Under the pieces are notes generated by a model, which was not told the DNA's origin, did not search any database, and saw only the letters and a list, made by a program, of their open reading frames with translations. A stretch of DNA of 64,000 nucleotides, taken from contig JABTBR010000001.1 in assembly GCA_013284265.1 (NCBI GenBank), positions 1 to 64,000 on the forward strand, read 5' to 3'. Position 1 is the stretch's first letter. Every line of letters begins with the position of its first letter. Both the position numbers and the translations under genes were made by a program. The stretch comes from Oxalobacteraceae bacterium. Its GTDB lineage: Bacteria; Pseudomonadota; Gammaproteobacteria; Burkholderiales; Burkholderiaceae_D. Of this stretch, positions 8,288 through 17,262 are shown in pieces.

Positions 8288-9256
8288 CTGGACAAGATCG
8301 CCGTCATTATCAACGCGAGCGCGGGGCTGGGTTACAGCGCCGATCTGACCGCGCAGTTGCAGGCCAGCTTTGGCGCCTGCGGATTGGCGCCGTCCATCAC
8401 GCTGGCCGACAGCGGCGAAGAGATGATCGCCACCGCGCGCCAGGCGCTGGCCGATGGCGCGGACATGATCGTGGCCGGCGGCGGCGACGGCACCGTCAAT
8501 GCGGTGGCCTCGGTGGTGGCGGGCAGTGGCGTGCGCTTCGGCGTGCTGCCGCTGGGCACCTTGAACCATTTCGCCAAGGACCTGAACATTCCCCTGGTGC
8601 TCGACGAAGCCGTGGCCAATCTGGCGCATGGCGTAGCGATGCGAGTGGATGTGGGCGAGGTCAACGGGCGGATTTTCCTGAACAACTCCAGTCTGGGTTT
8701 GTATCCGGCGGTGGTGCGCGACCGTGACCAGCAGCAGCGCCGGCAAGGCCGCAGCAAGTGGGTCGCGTTCAGCTGGGCCGCGATCGCCGCGCTGCGGCGT
8801 TATCCATTTTTGAATGTACACCTGCGTATCAATGGCGAAGAGCATGCGCGCCGCACGCCCTTCGTCTTTATCGGCAATAACGAATACATCATGCAGGGCT
8901 TGAATATGGGCGGGCGCGAACGTCTCGATGGCGGCGTGCTGAGCCTGTATGTGGCGCAGCGGCCCACGCGGCTGGGCTTGCTGCGCCTGGCTTTTCACGC
9001 GCTGCGCGGCAGCCTGGCCGAGGCGCGCGACTTCGATGTATTGACCGCCACCTCGATGGAGATCGATACCCGCCACCCGCGCCTGCATGTGGCCACCGAT
9101 GGCGAGGTCACGCTGATGCAGACCCCGCTCAGCTACCGGCTGCGCCCGGCGGCGCTGACGGTGATGGTGCCGGCGCCGGTGGCGGCGCAGCCGGCGTCGA
9201 CCGAGCTGACGCTCGATACGGCGAGCAATGCGGCGGACTCGGACCAGGCGGACTAG
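8288..9256 (+). CDS. Diacylglycerol/lipid kinase family protein, probable CTG start
   Basis: A 322-residue DAGK-catalytic-domain protein (YegS/DgkB type). The N-terminus DKIAVIINASAGLG and the nucleotide loop VAGGGDGTVNAVAS with LPLGTLNHFAKDL are diagnostic. These cytosolic enzymes phosphorylate diacylglycerol or related lipids. No ATG, GTG or TTG precedes the conserved N-terminal strand. AAGGAG at 8276-8281 is well placed for CTG at 8288, and a later TTG at 8357 would delete the first beta-alpha unit. It sits 11 bp after the PAP2 gene and abuts the next gene (stop 9256, ATG 9257), so translation is probably coupled. The last 35 residues are a low-complexity tail. Confidence 0.85.
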   Translation: MDKIAVIINASAGLGYSADLTAQLQASFGACGLAPSITLADSGEEMIATARQALADGADMIVAGGGDGTVNAVASVVAGSGVRFGVLPLGTLNHFAKDLNIPLVLDEAVANLAHGVAMRVDVGEVNGRIFLNNSSLGLYPAVVRDRDQQQRRQGRSKWVAFSWAAIAALRRYPFLNVHLRINGEEHARRTPFVFIGNNEYIMQGLNMGGRERLDGGVLSLYVAQRPTRLGLLRLAFHALRGSLAEARDFDVLTATSMEIDTRHPRLHVATDGEVTLMQTPLSYRLRPAALTVMVPAPVAAQPASTELTLDTASNAADSDQAD

Positions 9257-10075
9257 ATGCGCACACTGGTACAACTATCGGATCTGCATTTCGGCCGCGT
9301 GGACGAAGCGCTGCTGGCGCCGCTGCGCGAGCTGGTCATCCAGATCGATCCGGACGTGCTGGTGGTCTCGGGCGACCTGACCCAGCGCGCCCGCACCGCC
9401 GAATTCCAGGCCGCGCGCGCCTTCCTCGATACCTTGCCCGGTCCGCAGATCGTGGTGCCGGGCAATCACGATATTCCCCTGTACAACGTGGCCAGCCGCT
9501 TCCTGACGCCGCTGCGCAAATACCAGCGCTATGTGACGCTGGACCTGGCGCCAGAATATGTGGACGAGGAAATTGCGCTGCTGGGCATTAACACGGCGCG
9601 CTCGCTGACCTTCAAGGATGGCCGCATCAACCATGCCCAGATCGCCCAGATACGCCAGCGTTTCAGTGCGCTCGGGCCGGATCAGGTGCGCATCGTCGTC
9701 AGCCACCATCCCTTTGACTTACCCGCGCATTTCGACGAGGATGATCTGGTCGACCGCGCACCGCAGGCGATGGCCGCGTTCGCCGAAATTGGCGTTGACC
9801 TGCTGTTGGCAGGGCATCTGCATGCCAGCGTGGCGAGCGACAGCTCGGCGCGCTATCAGATCAAAGACTACGCCGCGCTGATGATACAGGCGGGCACCGC
9901 CACCTCCACGCGCGGACGGGGCGAATCGAATTCCTTCAATGTGATCAAGATCGAGCTGGACCGGGTCGTGGTGGAACGCTATAGCTGGCAGCCGGCGCTG
10001 GGCAGCTTCGAGCTGGCCAGTACCGAGCTGTTTCAGCGCAAGGGTGAGATCTGGTCGCTGGCTGGATTGGCTTAA
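9257..10075 (+). CDS. Calcineurin-type metallophosphoesterase
   Basis: A 272-residue protein with the complete metal-binding set of the family: DLHFG near residue 10, SGDLTQ near 39, PGNHD near 69, VSHHP near 150 and AGHLH near 185. Such enzymes hydrolyse phosphomonoesters or diesters, with cyclic nucleotides, UDP-diacylglucosamine or glycerophosphodiesters as known substrates. Directly adjoining the lipid-kinase gene, it likely completes a lipid-phosphate operon. There is no signal peptide, so it is cytosolic. It converges with the gene at 10081 with only five bases between them. Confidence 0.87.
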   Translation: MRTLVQLSDLHFGRVDEALLAPLRELVIQIDPDVLVVSGDLTQRARTAEFQAARAFLDTLPGPQIVVPGNHDIPLYNVASRFLTPLRKYQRYVTLDLAPEYVDEEIALLGINTARSLTFKDGRINHAQIAQIRQRFSALGPDQVRIVVSHHPFDLPAHFDEDDLVDRAPQAMAAFAEIGVDLLLAGHLHASVASDSSARYQIKDYAALMIQAGTATSTRGRGESNSFNVIKIELDRVVVERYSWQPALGSFELASTELFQRKGEIWSLAGLA

Positions 10076-10080
10076 ATGCC

Positions 10081-11463
10081 CTACAACCAATAATCCATCA
10101 GCCTTGCCGCAAATTCTTTCACGCGGTCGCTCAGCGGACGCTGGCGCCATTGCTCCAGCGTGATCAGCGTTGAGTCGCGCACATCTTCCTGGAAGGCTCT
10201 CTCCATCTCGGCGGCGAAGGCGCTGCCCATCACCACCACGTTCAGTTCGCTGTTGTGCAGGAAGCTGCGGGTATCGATATTGGTCGAGCCGACGGTGGAC
10301 CAGTTGTCGTCGATGACGGCGGTCTTGGCATGCAGCACGGCCAGCTTGAGCTGGTAGATCTTCACGCCGCTGTCGAGCAGCTCGTCGTAGAAGCCGCGCC
10401 CGGCATGGAACACCAGTCCGCTGTCCGATACTCCCGGCAACACGATGCGCACGTCCACGCCGCGCCGTGCGGCGGCCTTGAGGGTGTCGACGGTCTGGCG
10501 GTCCGGCACGAAGTAGGCCGAGGTGATGTGGATGCTCTTGCTGGCGCTCTGCATGGCCAGGCTGAAGGCCTTGAAGATTTCGAAATGCCCGCCCGGCTCG
10601 CTGGCCAGCACGCGCACGATCTTGTCGCCGGCGATCACCGGGGTGGGGAAGTAGCTGGCTTCGCGCAAGTCTTCCTTGTCCTGGGTGGCCCAGTTGCGGA
10701 TGAATAAATACTGGAAGGCCGCCACCGCCGGGCCTTCAACCTTGATGTGGGTGTCGCGCCAGCCTACCTGGGACTTGTCGGTGGGCTTGGACTTGGAACG
10801 GAACAGGGAACTCTTGGCATAGGTGTCGCTGATGTTGATGCCGCCGGTGAAGGCGGTCTTGCCGTCGACGATCAGCACCTTGCGGTGGTCGCGGTTATTC
10901 ACCTTCCAGGAGTCGCCGTTCAGTTTGGCCGGATTGACGGGGTTGAAGGCGACCAGGTGAATGCCGGCCTGGCGCATGCGCTCGAAGAAGGTGTCCGGCA
11001 CGCCGATGGTACCGACGCTGTCGTACAGGATGTTGACCACCACGCCGGCGCGCTGCTTTTCGATCAGCAGGTCGGCGAACTTCTGGCCCAGTTCGTCCTG
11101 GTCGAAGATATAAGTTTCCAGATTGATGTTATTGGTGGCGGTGCCGATGGCCTTGAGCATTTCGGCCATGGTCTGCGGGCCGTCGAACAGCAGGCTGCAT
11201 TTATTGCCGGCGATGAGGGGCACGCCGGTGGCCGCTTCTTCCAGCGCCGCCTGGGCCTGCTGGTCCAGCGTGGCCTTGGGCCAGCGCTTGCCCAGCAGGG
11301 CGCGGGCGCGGTCCTCGCTGAGCTTGCCCTGCGGGCCGGACACCGTGGGCACGGCGCGCGGCTGCAAGGTGTCGTCGATGCCGCGCACATCGGGCAGGGC
11401 GGCACAGGAACTGAGTACCCAGCACAGCAGGGTCAAGGGTAGCCAGTTCCGTATGCGTATCAT
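10081..11463 (-). CDS. Phospholipase D/cardiolipin-synthase-family lipoprotein
   Basis: A 460-residue protein with a lipoprotein signal (lipobox about LSSC at residues 17-20) and two PLD catalytic HKD motifs: HRKVLIVDGKTAFTGG near 190 and HAKTAVIDDNWSTVGSTN near 375. PLD-type cardiolipin synthases transfer phosphatidyl groups between phosphatidylglycerol molecules; a plain phospholipase is also possible. The lipobox suggests a periplasmic, membrane-anchored enzyme. Its ATG overlaps the stop of the upstream SpecificRecomb gene by four bases, so both share a transcript, driven by the dyad promoter at 13668. Confidence 0.87.
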   Translation of the reverse strand: MIRIRNWLPLTLLCWVLSSCAALPDVRGIDDTLQPRAVPTVSGPQGKLSEDRARALLGKRWPKATLDQQAQAALEEAATGVPLIAGNKCSLLFDGPQTMAEMLKAIGTATNNINLETYIFDQDELGQKFADLLIEKQRAGVVVNILYDSVGTIGVPDTFFERMRQAGIHLVAFNPVNPAKLNGDSWKVNNRDHRKVLIVDGKTAFTGGINISDTYAKSSLFRSKSKPTDKSQVGWRDTHIKVEGPAVAAFQYLFIRNWATQDKEDLREASYFPTPVIAGDKIVRVLASEPGGHFEIFKAFSLAMQSASKSIHITSAYFVPDRQTVDTLKAAARRGVDVRIVLPGVSDSGLVFHAGRGFYDELLDSGVKIYQLKLAVLHAKTAVIDDNWSTVGSTNIDTRSFLHNSELNVVVMGSAFAAEMERAFQEDVRDSTLITLEQWRQRPLSDRVKEFAARLMDYWL

Positions 11464-13607
11464 CTTTGAACCTTTGGTGGTGGTTTGCCTTCGTCAAAGG
11501 GCAGCGCTCCCGTCAGTTCAGGCTCGCCGATGAAGAAAGCCAGCGGTGCCCGCAGGAAACGTTTGCCCAGCAGTTGCAGCAGGCGGAAGCCATGCTCGAA
11601 GCGGATCTGGCGCGAGCGCAAGGCCACCCACAGCGCCAAGCCAAAACTGACCAGCAGGTTGACGGTGCCGATGGCCAGGAAGCCCACAATGGACTTGATT
11701 GCCAGATCCCAAGAGATATTGTGATCCAATGCGACCAAAGCTGTCGCAAAGTTGGCGGAGGAGAAGGTTACATGCCGTATATCCAGCGGCAAGCCCAGCA
11801 AATAGCCCAGGGTGCCGATGGTGCCGAGCAGGATGCCGAAGATGAAATTCCCCATCAAACCGCCCAGATTGTTCTCCAGATAGAGGCCCAGCCGGTCCAG
11901 CCGGCTCTGGCCTATCAGGCGGCCCAGGCCGCGCAGCTGCGAGATACGCTGGGCCCAGCGCGTGTACAGGGCCTGGTTATCGTAGTAGCCCGACACCAGG
12001 CCGGCCAGGAACAGGCAGACGCCGGCAATCGCGGCATAGAACAGGGCCGGGCTGCCGATCGGGTCGATATCGTGCAGCAGATGCATGGCCTTGGCGGGCG
12101 AGACCAGATGGCTGCCCTTGAGTTCATGCCAGCCGAAGGCGATCAGCCAGGCGGTGGGGATGGCGGTGGCCAGATTGCCCAGCACGGCCATGACCTGGGT
12201 GCGGAACACCTTGTTGATCAGCTCGGCCATGCTGTCGAGGTCGATATGCCGGCCTTCCTTGACATGCAGGCCGGCGGCGATGCGCGAGGCCGTCATGGCC
12301 GGCTGCTTGGTGGCCACGGTAAAGTGCAGCAGGTGGATGAACATGAAGCCCAGCGAGTAATTCATGCTGAACAGGAAGGCTTCCACCAGCGGCGCGGCGC
12401 GCAGATAGGACATCAGGATCTTGAACAGGGCCATGAAGCCGATGATCAGGCCGGCGCCGGCCGAGGACATGAACATGGCGCCCAGCTGCTTGCGGTTGTC
12501 GGCCACGTAGTGCTCGCCGGTACGGCTGGCGTTCTCCGTGACGTTGCGCGCCAGCAGATTGATGTTGTCGGCGAACAGGTCGCGCACCCGGTATTTATTG
12601 TTGTGCGCTTCGATCAGTTCCAATGCCAGGGCCAGCGCGGCGGCGCGGCGCAGGCTGACGGGCGAGTCCGCCGCCACGGCCAGGCTGGCCGCAGCGCCGG
12701 CGGCGGTGGCTACGGCCACGGCCGGCGCCGGCATGGCTTCGGCCGCGATCGCTTCCAGATTCACGGTTGGCGCGCTGGGCAGCTGGCCCGTCACGTCGAC
12801 CAGGAACAGCAGCTTGCGCAGCCGGTCTATGCTCTGGCTCAGCGCCACCAGCAGATAGGTCAGCGCGATGCTGGTGCCCTGGCTGAGCGCCTTCTTGCGG
12901 ATCTTGGCCACCACCTCGTCGCACTGGTCCAGCATCACCAGCAGATGGCGCGCATCCTCGATCTCGTCTTCCTGGCCGGCCAGCATGCGCGCATAGCCGT
13001 CCAGGTAGGCGTTGACTTCGGTGTTCTGCTCCATGAAGGGCGAATCGTAGGTTTCGATCTCGGTGTGGAAATTGGTCAGCTTCGGTTCCAGCCCGATCGC
13101 CGCGACCCGGTAGGACAGGGTGCGGATCGCTTCGAGCAGGCCGGGCAACATCAGATTGCCGCCGACGCTGGTCGGGCCGGGCTTGGGGAAGATTTCGTCG
13201 AACAGGGCCATCCAGTCGGCGGCCGGCACGGCGCTGATCCACAGATAGTCGGTCTTTTTGTACATTACCTGATCGAGCGCGTCGCTCAGATACTCGTCGC
13301 CCAGCGCGGGCGGCAGCATGCGGTAGGCGATGCGGCGTTTCAGTTCGGTAAAGAAGCCATCGTTCGACAATACCCCGATATCGGTGTACAGGCTGGCGTG
13401 GCGGCGCGCGCCCAGTACGCTCAGCAGGTAGTGGCGCAGCTTGGCGGCGTGGCCGGGATTACCCTTGAGCAGCAGGCACAAGGTACGGACGTTGGCGGCG
13501 GCACGCGCGCCGTCGTGGGCGCGGGCGGGGCGGATGGTGGAAAACAGCTCGACCAGAGGGCCGATAGCGCTGCTTTCGGCATCCAGGTGTTCCAGGATAG
13601 CTAGCAT
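11460..13607 (-). CDS. SpecificRecomb (Gcr-type) membrane protein, misnamed site-specific recombinase
   Basis: A 715-residue protein of the family (SpecificRecomb) named after a gonococcal gene thought to be a recombinase. The sequence argues against that name: the first 300 residues are soluble and helical, then come several membrane segments (for example FMSSAGAGLIIGFMALF, ALFYAAIAGVCLFLAGL, GNFIFGILLGTIGTLGYLL) and no serine- or tyrosine-recombinase motif. It is therefore likely an inner-membrane envelope protein of unknown function. It overlaps the PLD lipoprotein gene by four bases. A dyad with class II spacing and TACACT lies upstream, leaving a leader of about 27 nt. Confidence 0.8.
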   Translation of the reverse strand: MLAILEHLDAESSAIGPLVELFSTIRPARAHDGARAAANVRTLCLLLKGNPGHAAKLRHYLLSVLGARRHASLYTDIGVLSNDGFFTELKRRIAYRMLPPALGDEYLSDALDQVMYKKTDYLWISAVPAADWMALFDEIFPKPGPTSVGGNLMLPGLLEAIRTLSYRVAAIGLEPKLTNFHTEIETYDSPFMEQNTEVNAYLDGYARMLAGQEDEIEDARHLLVMLDQCDEVVAKIRKKALSQGTSIALTYLLVALSQSIDRLRKLLFLVDVTGQLPSAPTVNLEAIAAEAMPAPAVAVATAAGAAASLAVAADSPVSLRRAAALALALELIEAHNNKYRVRDLFADNINLLARNVTENASRTGEHYVADNRKQLGAMFMSSAGAGLIIGFMALFKILMSYLRAAPLVEAFLFSMNYSLGFMFIHLLHFTVATKQPAMTASRIAAGLHVKEGRHIDLDSMAELINKVFRTQVMAVLGNLATAIPTAWLIAFGWHELKGSHLVSPAKAMHLLHDIDPIGSPALFYAAIAGVCLFLAGLVSGYYDNQALYTRWAQRISQLRGLGRLIGQSRLDRLGLYLENNLGGLMGNFIFGILLGTIGTLGYLLGLPLDIRHVTFSSANFATALVALDHNISWDLAIKSIVGFLAIGTVNLLVSFGLALWVALRSRQIRFEHGFRLLQLLGKRFLRAPLAFFIGEPELTGALPFDEGKPPPKVQR

Positions 13608-13640
13608 GCGGGAAACGGACAGGCCGTGAGTGAAAACACC

Positions 13641-13683
13641 AGTGTAACCCGCGATGCCAAATTAGTATGTACGCAGGCGTACA
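13641..13683 (-). promoter_or_regulatory. Dyad operator plus -10 for the SpecificRecomb-PLD operon
   Basis: The dyad TGTACGCCTGCGTACA (minus strand, 13683-13668) is nearly perfectly symmetric and extends to an 18-bp palindrome. TACACT (13646-13641) begins 22 nt after it, placing the dyad centre near -41.5. The promoter lies about 30 bp before the start at 13607. Confidence 0.7.
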
Positions 13684-13706
13684 TATAGTTCAGTTCGCCG
13701 CTGGGG

Positions 13707-15011
13707 CTAGCACGGCAATATCCTTTGCGAAGCCTGGCGCAACTCGGCCCGGAAGTCGGGATGGGCAATGGCGATCAGCGCTTCGGCACGCTGGCGCGCC
13801 GACTTGCCGCGCAACTGGGCCACGCCGAATTCGGTGACCACGTAGTTGACGTCGTTCTTGCTGGTGGTGACGTGGGTGCCGGGCGTGAGCGTGGGGACGA
13901 TGCGCGAGATGGTGCCATCCTTGGCGGTCGAGGGCAGCACGATGAAGGCCTTGCCGCCGCGCGAACGGTTGGCCGCGCGCACGAAGTCGACCTGGCCGCC
14001 GGTGCCGGAGTAGGGCAGGTGGGCGATGCTTTCCGAGCCGCACTGGCCGAGCAGGTCGACCTGCAGGCTGGCGTTGATCGCGATCAGATTATCGTTCTGG
14101 CCGGCGATATAGGGATCGTTGGTGTAGTTCACCGGATGCATTTCCAGCATGGGGTTGTGGTGCATGAATTCATACAGGCGGCGCGAGCCGAGCGCGAAGG
14201 TGGCCACCATCTTGCCGGGCAGGTGGGTCTTGCGCCGGTTGGTGACGGCGCCCGCTTCGACCAGGCTGAGGATGCCGTCGCCTATCATTTCCGTGTGGAT
14301 GCCCAGATCGTTCTTGGACGCCAGTTGCAGCACCACCGCGTCGGGAATGCCGCCATAGCCGATCTGCAGGGTCGAGCCGTCGTCTATCATGTCGGCCACG
14401 TATTTGCCGATCGCTTCCTGCACCGGGCCGATCTTGGGCAAGCCCACTTCGATCACCGCCTCGCTGCTTTCGACCAGCGCGCTCACCTGCGAGATGTGGA
14501 CATGGCACTGGCCATGGGCGAAGGGCACGTTGGGATTCACCTCCAGCACGATGGCGCGCGCCTTCTGTACGGCGGCCATGGTGTAGTCGGCGCCCAGGCT
14601 GAGCGCGAAGTAGCCATGCTCGTCCATCTGCGAGGCCATCGAGAACACCACGTCGGCGCCGATCTGGCCCCGTTCGATCAGGCTGGGCAGTTCGGAAAAA
14701 TAGGCGGGGACGAAGTCGGCCCAGCCGGCCTGTCCGGCCGCGCGCGAGGCGCCGCCGTAGAACAGTGCCAGGTGGCGCACGTGCTCGACGGTGTCGCAAT
14801 CGAAGTAGGCGTATTTGCGCAGCGCGAGGATCTGCGCCACCTTGATGTCGCGGAAGCGGCGGCGCTGATCCGACAGCGCGTGCAACAGGCTGGGCGGCTC
14901 GCCGGCGCCGGAGGGAACGATGATGCAGTCGCCATCGCGCAACTGGTCGAGCGCGGCCTCGGCCGTGCAAAGCTTGCTCTGGTACAGCGCATGGGCAGAT
15001 CGGTGTGGCAT
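13707..15011 (-). CDS. Acetyl-CoA hydrolase/transferase (4-hydroxybutyrate CoA-transferase-like)
   Basis: A 434-residue class I CoA-transferase. The catalytic glutamate lies in GIHTEMIGDG (about residue 235), and the substrate-binding glycine motifs QIGYGGIPDA and QCGSES follow. Family members move CoA between acetate and 4-hydroxybutyrate, succinate or propionate, or hydrolyse acetyl-CoA. I chose 15011 because MPHRSAHALY leads into the conserved N-terminus; an in-frame start at 15065 is possible. The gene stands alone, with a porin divergent to it. Substrate not determined. Confidence 0.85.
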   Translation of the reverse strand: MPHRSAHALYQSKLCTAEAALDQLRDGDCIIVPSGAGEPPSLLHALSDQRRRFRDIKVAQILALRKYAYFDCDTVEHVRHLALFYGGASRAAGQAGWADFVPAYFSELPSLIERGQIGADVVFSMASQMDEHGYFALSLGADYTMAAVQKARAIVLEVNPNVPFAHGQCHVHISQVSALVESSEAVIEVGLPKIGPVQEAIGKYVADMIDDGSTLQIGYGGIPDAVVLQLASKNDLGIHTEMIGDGILSLVEAGAVTNRRKTHLPGKMVATFALGSRRLYEFMHHNPMLEMHPVNYTNDPYIAGQNDNLIAINASLQVDLLGQCGSESIAHLPYSGTGGQVDFVRAANRSRGGKAFIVLPSTAKDGTISRIVPTLTPGTHVTTSKNDVNYVVTEFGVAQLRGKSARQRAEALIAIAHPDFRAELRQASQRILPC

Positions 15012-15223
15012 GGGACGACAACCTTTCGCGTGCAGGGGAGTAAAAAGGCGACTATACGCCTGCAATCCAGCAGATCGACATCAAGTGTTGTTTGAATAAT
15101 TTAAATTACGGTGGTCGTGCGCACATAGGACGCTGTCAGGTGGGAGTAAGCTGAGTTCACTGCAATAGGAGCATGCATGGGGCAGGCTAAAGAGCGTTGC
15201 AGGCTCTTGTAACGGAGGCGAGC

Positions 15224-16303
15224 ATGAGAACCACTTTGGCCGCATTGCTGTGCTGCAGCCCGCTGGTGGTGGGTGCGCAAAACCAGTCTTCCGTGAATGT
15301 GTATGGGGTCGTCGATGCGGCCGTGGTGAAGGAAGGCGGCTGCGATGGCGATGCCCGCTGCGCCAGCTATGTCAGCGGCGGCGCCGCTACCGCTTCGCGG
15401 CTGGGCGTCAAGGGCCGCGAAGCGCTGGGCGACAATCTGGCGGCCGTGTTCACGCTGGAGGCCGGCATACGCAGCGATAGCGGCGCCTCCGATCAAAACA
15501 ACCGTCTGTTCGGGCGGCAGGCCTTTGTCGGACTGGACGGGCGCTTCGGCGCGCTGACCCTGGGCCGGCAATACAATCTGCAATACCTGACGCTGACCGA
15601 GGTGGCCGATCCCTTCCAGGGTGGCATGGCCGGCAACGCCGCCAACCTGGTCGGCTACACGGTCAAGCGCTACGACAACACCCTCAAGTATTCCACGCCC
15701 TCGCTGCGCGGCGTGACGGCCAGCGCGATCTACAGCGTGGGCGAGTCGCCGTTCAGCAACCGCTACAATCGCGCCTATGGCGCCACCATCGGCTATGCCA
15801 ACGGGCCGTTTACGGTCAGCATCTCGCATCAGCGCAAGAACAATCCAATCGAAGCGGCGGCCACCGTGCCGCCGCCCGATCTGTCGGCCCGCAACAGCCT
15901 GATCGCGGCCAATGTGGCGCTGGGATTTGGCACCGTGTATGCCGCCTACGGACACAACAAGGGGGAGGGCAGTTCGCCCTGGGATACCTCGAATCCCTAT
16001 GGCGCGCTGGCCATGACCACGCCCAGCACCGACAGCCGCGACGTGCTGTTCGGCCTGTCTGTCCCGTTCGGCAGTACCAGCTTGCTCGCCTCCGTCATCC
16101 ACAAAGACGACCGCAGCCTGCTTGACCGCAACGCGCGCCAGCTGGCCGTGGGCCTCAACCACGCGCTATCGAAACGGACCGCCGTGTATGCCTCGTTCGC
16201 GCGCATCATCAACCAGAATGGCGCGCGCTACACGGTGGGCAATGCCACCGAGGCCGGCCACGGCGACCGCGCCCTCACCGTGGGCGTGCGCCACGCCTTT
16301 TGA
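15224..16303 (+). CDS. Gram-negative trimeric porin
   Basis: A 359-residue outer-membrane porin of the betaproteobacterial Gram_neg_porins family. It has a signal peptide (about 1-18, cut after VVGA), then SSVNVYGVVDAAVV, the standard first strand, and it ends with the terminal Phe of VGVRHAF. Signature inner pieces are ASRLGVKGREALGDNL and NRLFGRQAFVGL in the loop-3 region. It lets small hydrophilic solutes through the outer membrane. GGAGGCG precedes the ATG at 15224. A 6-bp hairpin (15190-15208) sits just before the ribosome-binding site. Divergent from the CoA-transferase. Confidence 0.93.
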   Translation: MRTTLAALLCCSPLVVGAQNQSSVNVYGVVDAAVVKEGGCDGDARCASYVSGGAATASRLGVKGREALGDNLAAVFTLEAGIRSDSGASDQNNRLFGRQAFVGLDGRFGALTLGRQYNLQYLTLTEVADPFQGGMAGNAANLVGYTVKRYDNTLKYSTPSLRGVTASAIYSVGESPFSNRYNRAYGATIGYANGPFTVSISHQRKNNPIEAAATVPPPDLSARNSLIAANVALGFGTVYAAYGHNKGEGSSPWDTSNPYGALAMTTPSTDSRDVLFGLSVPFGSTSLLASVIHKDDRSLLDRNARQLAVGLNHALSKRTAVYASFARIINQNGARYTVGNATEAGHGDRALTVGVRHAF

Positions 16304-16313
16304 CGGCGGGTGC

Positions 16314-16853
16314 CTACTTCGGCTTGGCCGGGCAGGCGCCCAGCAGTTTCCCATTCGATGTCACCGTCATGGTGTCCGGCTTGCCGCCGCGCTGGCTGGT
16401 GATCGTCATCGTCATCGAATACGCCGAATCGCTGATGAAGCGGATCTCGCCCTCGCCGCTGGACGGTGGCTGGGTGCAGTTAAAGCTCACCTTGAGCCCG
16501 CCCGGCACCGGCAGTTTGTTCGAGGTGCAACTGCCTTCCTGCGTCACGGGAAACTCGTTCTTGGCCGCCATCTCCGGTGTGATGCAGGTGGTGATGCGCA
16601 TGCCGCCGTCGGCGCCCATGCTGGGCATGCCGGTCTTGCCGTGCTGGCTCAGCATGGCTTCCATTTGCTTGCGCTGTTCCGGCGGCATGCTGGCCAGCTG
16701 CTTCATCGCCATCTCCATGGCCTGATCCGCCTTGGGATCGGACGACTTCATCTTGTTGCTCAGTTCCCATAGCCCAGGCTTCAGGGTCTGGGCCGTGACG
16801 GAAGCGGCGGCGCTGGCGGACAGCAGCAGGCAAACGATAAGACGTGACTTCAT
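16314..16853 (-). CDS. DUF3617 family secreted protein
   Basis: A 179-residue protein with a signal peptide (about 1-22, after VTAQ) followed by LKPGLWELSNKM, the opening of DUF3617 proteins. Two cysteines in ITTCITPE and one in GSCTSNK are probably paired, and a further cysteine lies in FNCTQ. The DUF3617 function is unknown; these are periplasmic proteins common in Proteobacteria. ATG at 16853 is chosen because the signal peptide begins there. It converges with the porin gene, leaving 10 bases between. Confidence 0.85.
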   Translation of the reverse strand: MKSRLIVCLLLSASAAASVTAQTLKPGLWELSNKMKSSDPKADQAMEMAMKQLASMPPEQRKQMEAMLSQHGKTGMPSMGADGGMRITTCITPEMAAKNEFPVTQEGSCTSNKLPVPGGLKVSFNCTQPPSSGEGEIRFISDSAYSMTMTITSQRGGKPDTMTVTSNGKLLGACPAKPK

Positions 16854-16926
16854 GGCGGCTCCGACAATCTTGAAAAAGAGCAGCATACGCCAGCTCGGCA
16901 TACGCTGCAAAGAAAAACGGACGTAG

Positions 16927-16963
16927 AAAAACGGCGCGCTGCGGTGAAGCAGGGCGCCGTTTT
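16927..16963. terminator. Bidirectional terminator hairpin
   Basis: AAAACGGCGCGCTGC and GCAGGGCGCCGTTTT form a long stem with one mismatch, flanked by A and T runs. It lies downstream of the small membrane-protein gene at 16981. Confidence 0.75.
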
Positions 16964-16980
16964 GTCCGGGCTAATCGGTG

Positions 16981-17127
16981 CTAAATGCCGCGCCCGCTAA
17001 TGAGGCGCAGCAGCACCATGATCACAGCGACGACGAGCAGAATATGGATGAATCCGCCGACGGTGTAGGAAGTGACCAGGCCCAGCAGCCACAGGATAAT
17101 TAGTACGACAGCGATGGTATATAACAT
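16981..17127 (-). CDS. lmo0937-family small membrane protein (48 aa)
   Basis: A 48-residue protein made of two hydrophobic helices (LYTIAVVLIILWLLGLVTSY and FIHILLVVAVIMVLLRLI) joined by TVGG. This is the pattern of the lmo0937/DUF5670 family of stress-linked small membrane proteins. GGAGAGGAC stands before the ATG at 17127. A dyad promoter with GATAAT lies about 100 bp upstream (17203-17245). The terminator at 16927 follows. The role is unknown; the context suggests envelope stress. Confidence 0.85.
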   Translation of the reverse strand: MLYTIAVVLIILWLLGLVTSYTVGGFIHILLVVAVIMVLLRLISGRGI

Positions 17128-17202
17128 GATGGTGTCCTCTCCAGTTGTGCAGCGTTTGCGATGCCAGGCGGAAGATCTTCTTTGTCCTGCATCTTGGAAA
17201 CC

Positions 17203-17245
17203 ATTATCTGCGCTGACACGCTTGTGATCTGTACGGTGGCGTACA
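17203..17245 (-). promoter_or_regulatory. Dyad operator plus -10 for the lmo0937-family gene
   Basis: The dyad TGTACGCCACCGTACA (minus strand, 17245-17230) is followed 22 nt later by GATAAT (17208-17203). The transcript would start near 17196, with a leader of about 70 nt before the ATG at 17127. Confidence 0.7.
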
Positions 17246-17262
17246 CACCTTCATCATTGCTT

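Noticed and set aside
11466..13604. 712-codon open frame on the plus strand opposite the SpecificRecomb gene
   Set aside because: Composition (Gln/Gly/His-rich) and lack of domains mark it as a shadow of the minus-strand gene. The same applies to 40535-42340, 42684-44681 and 27518-28879.
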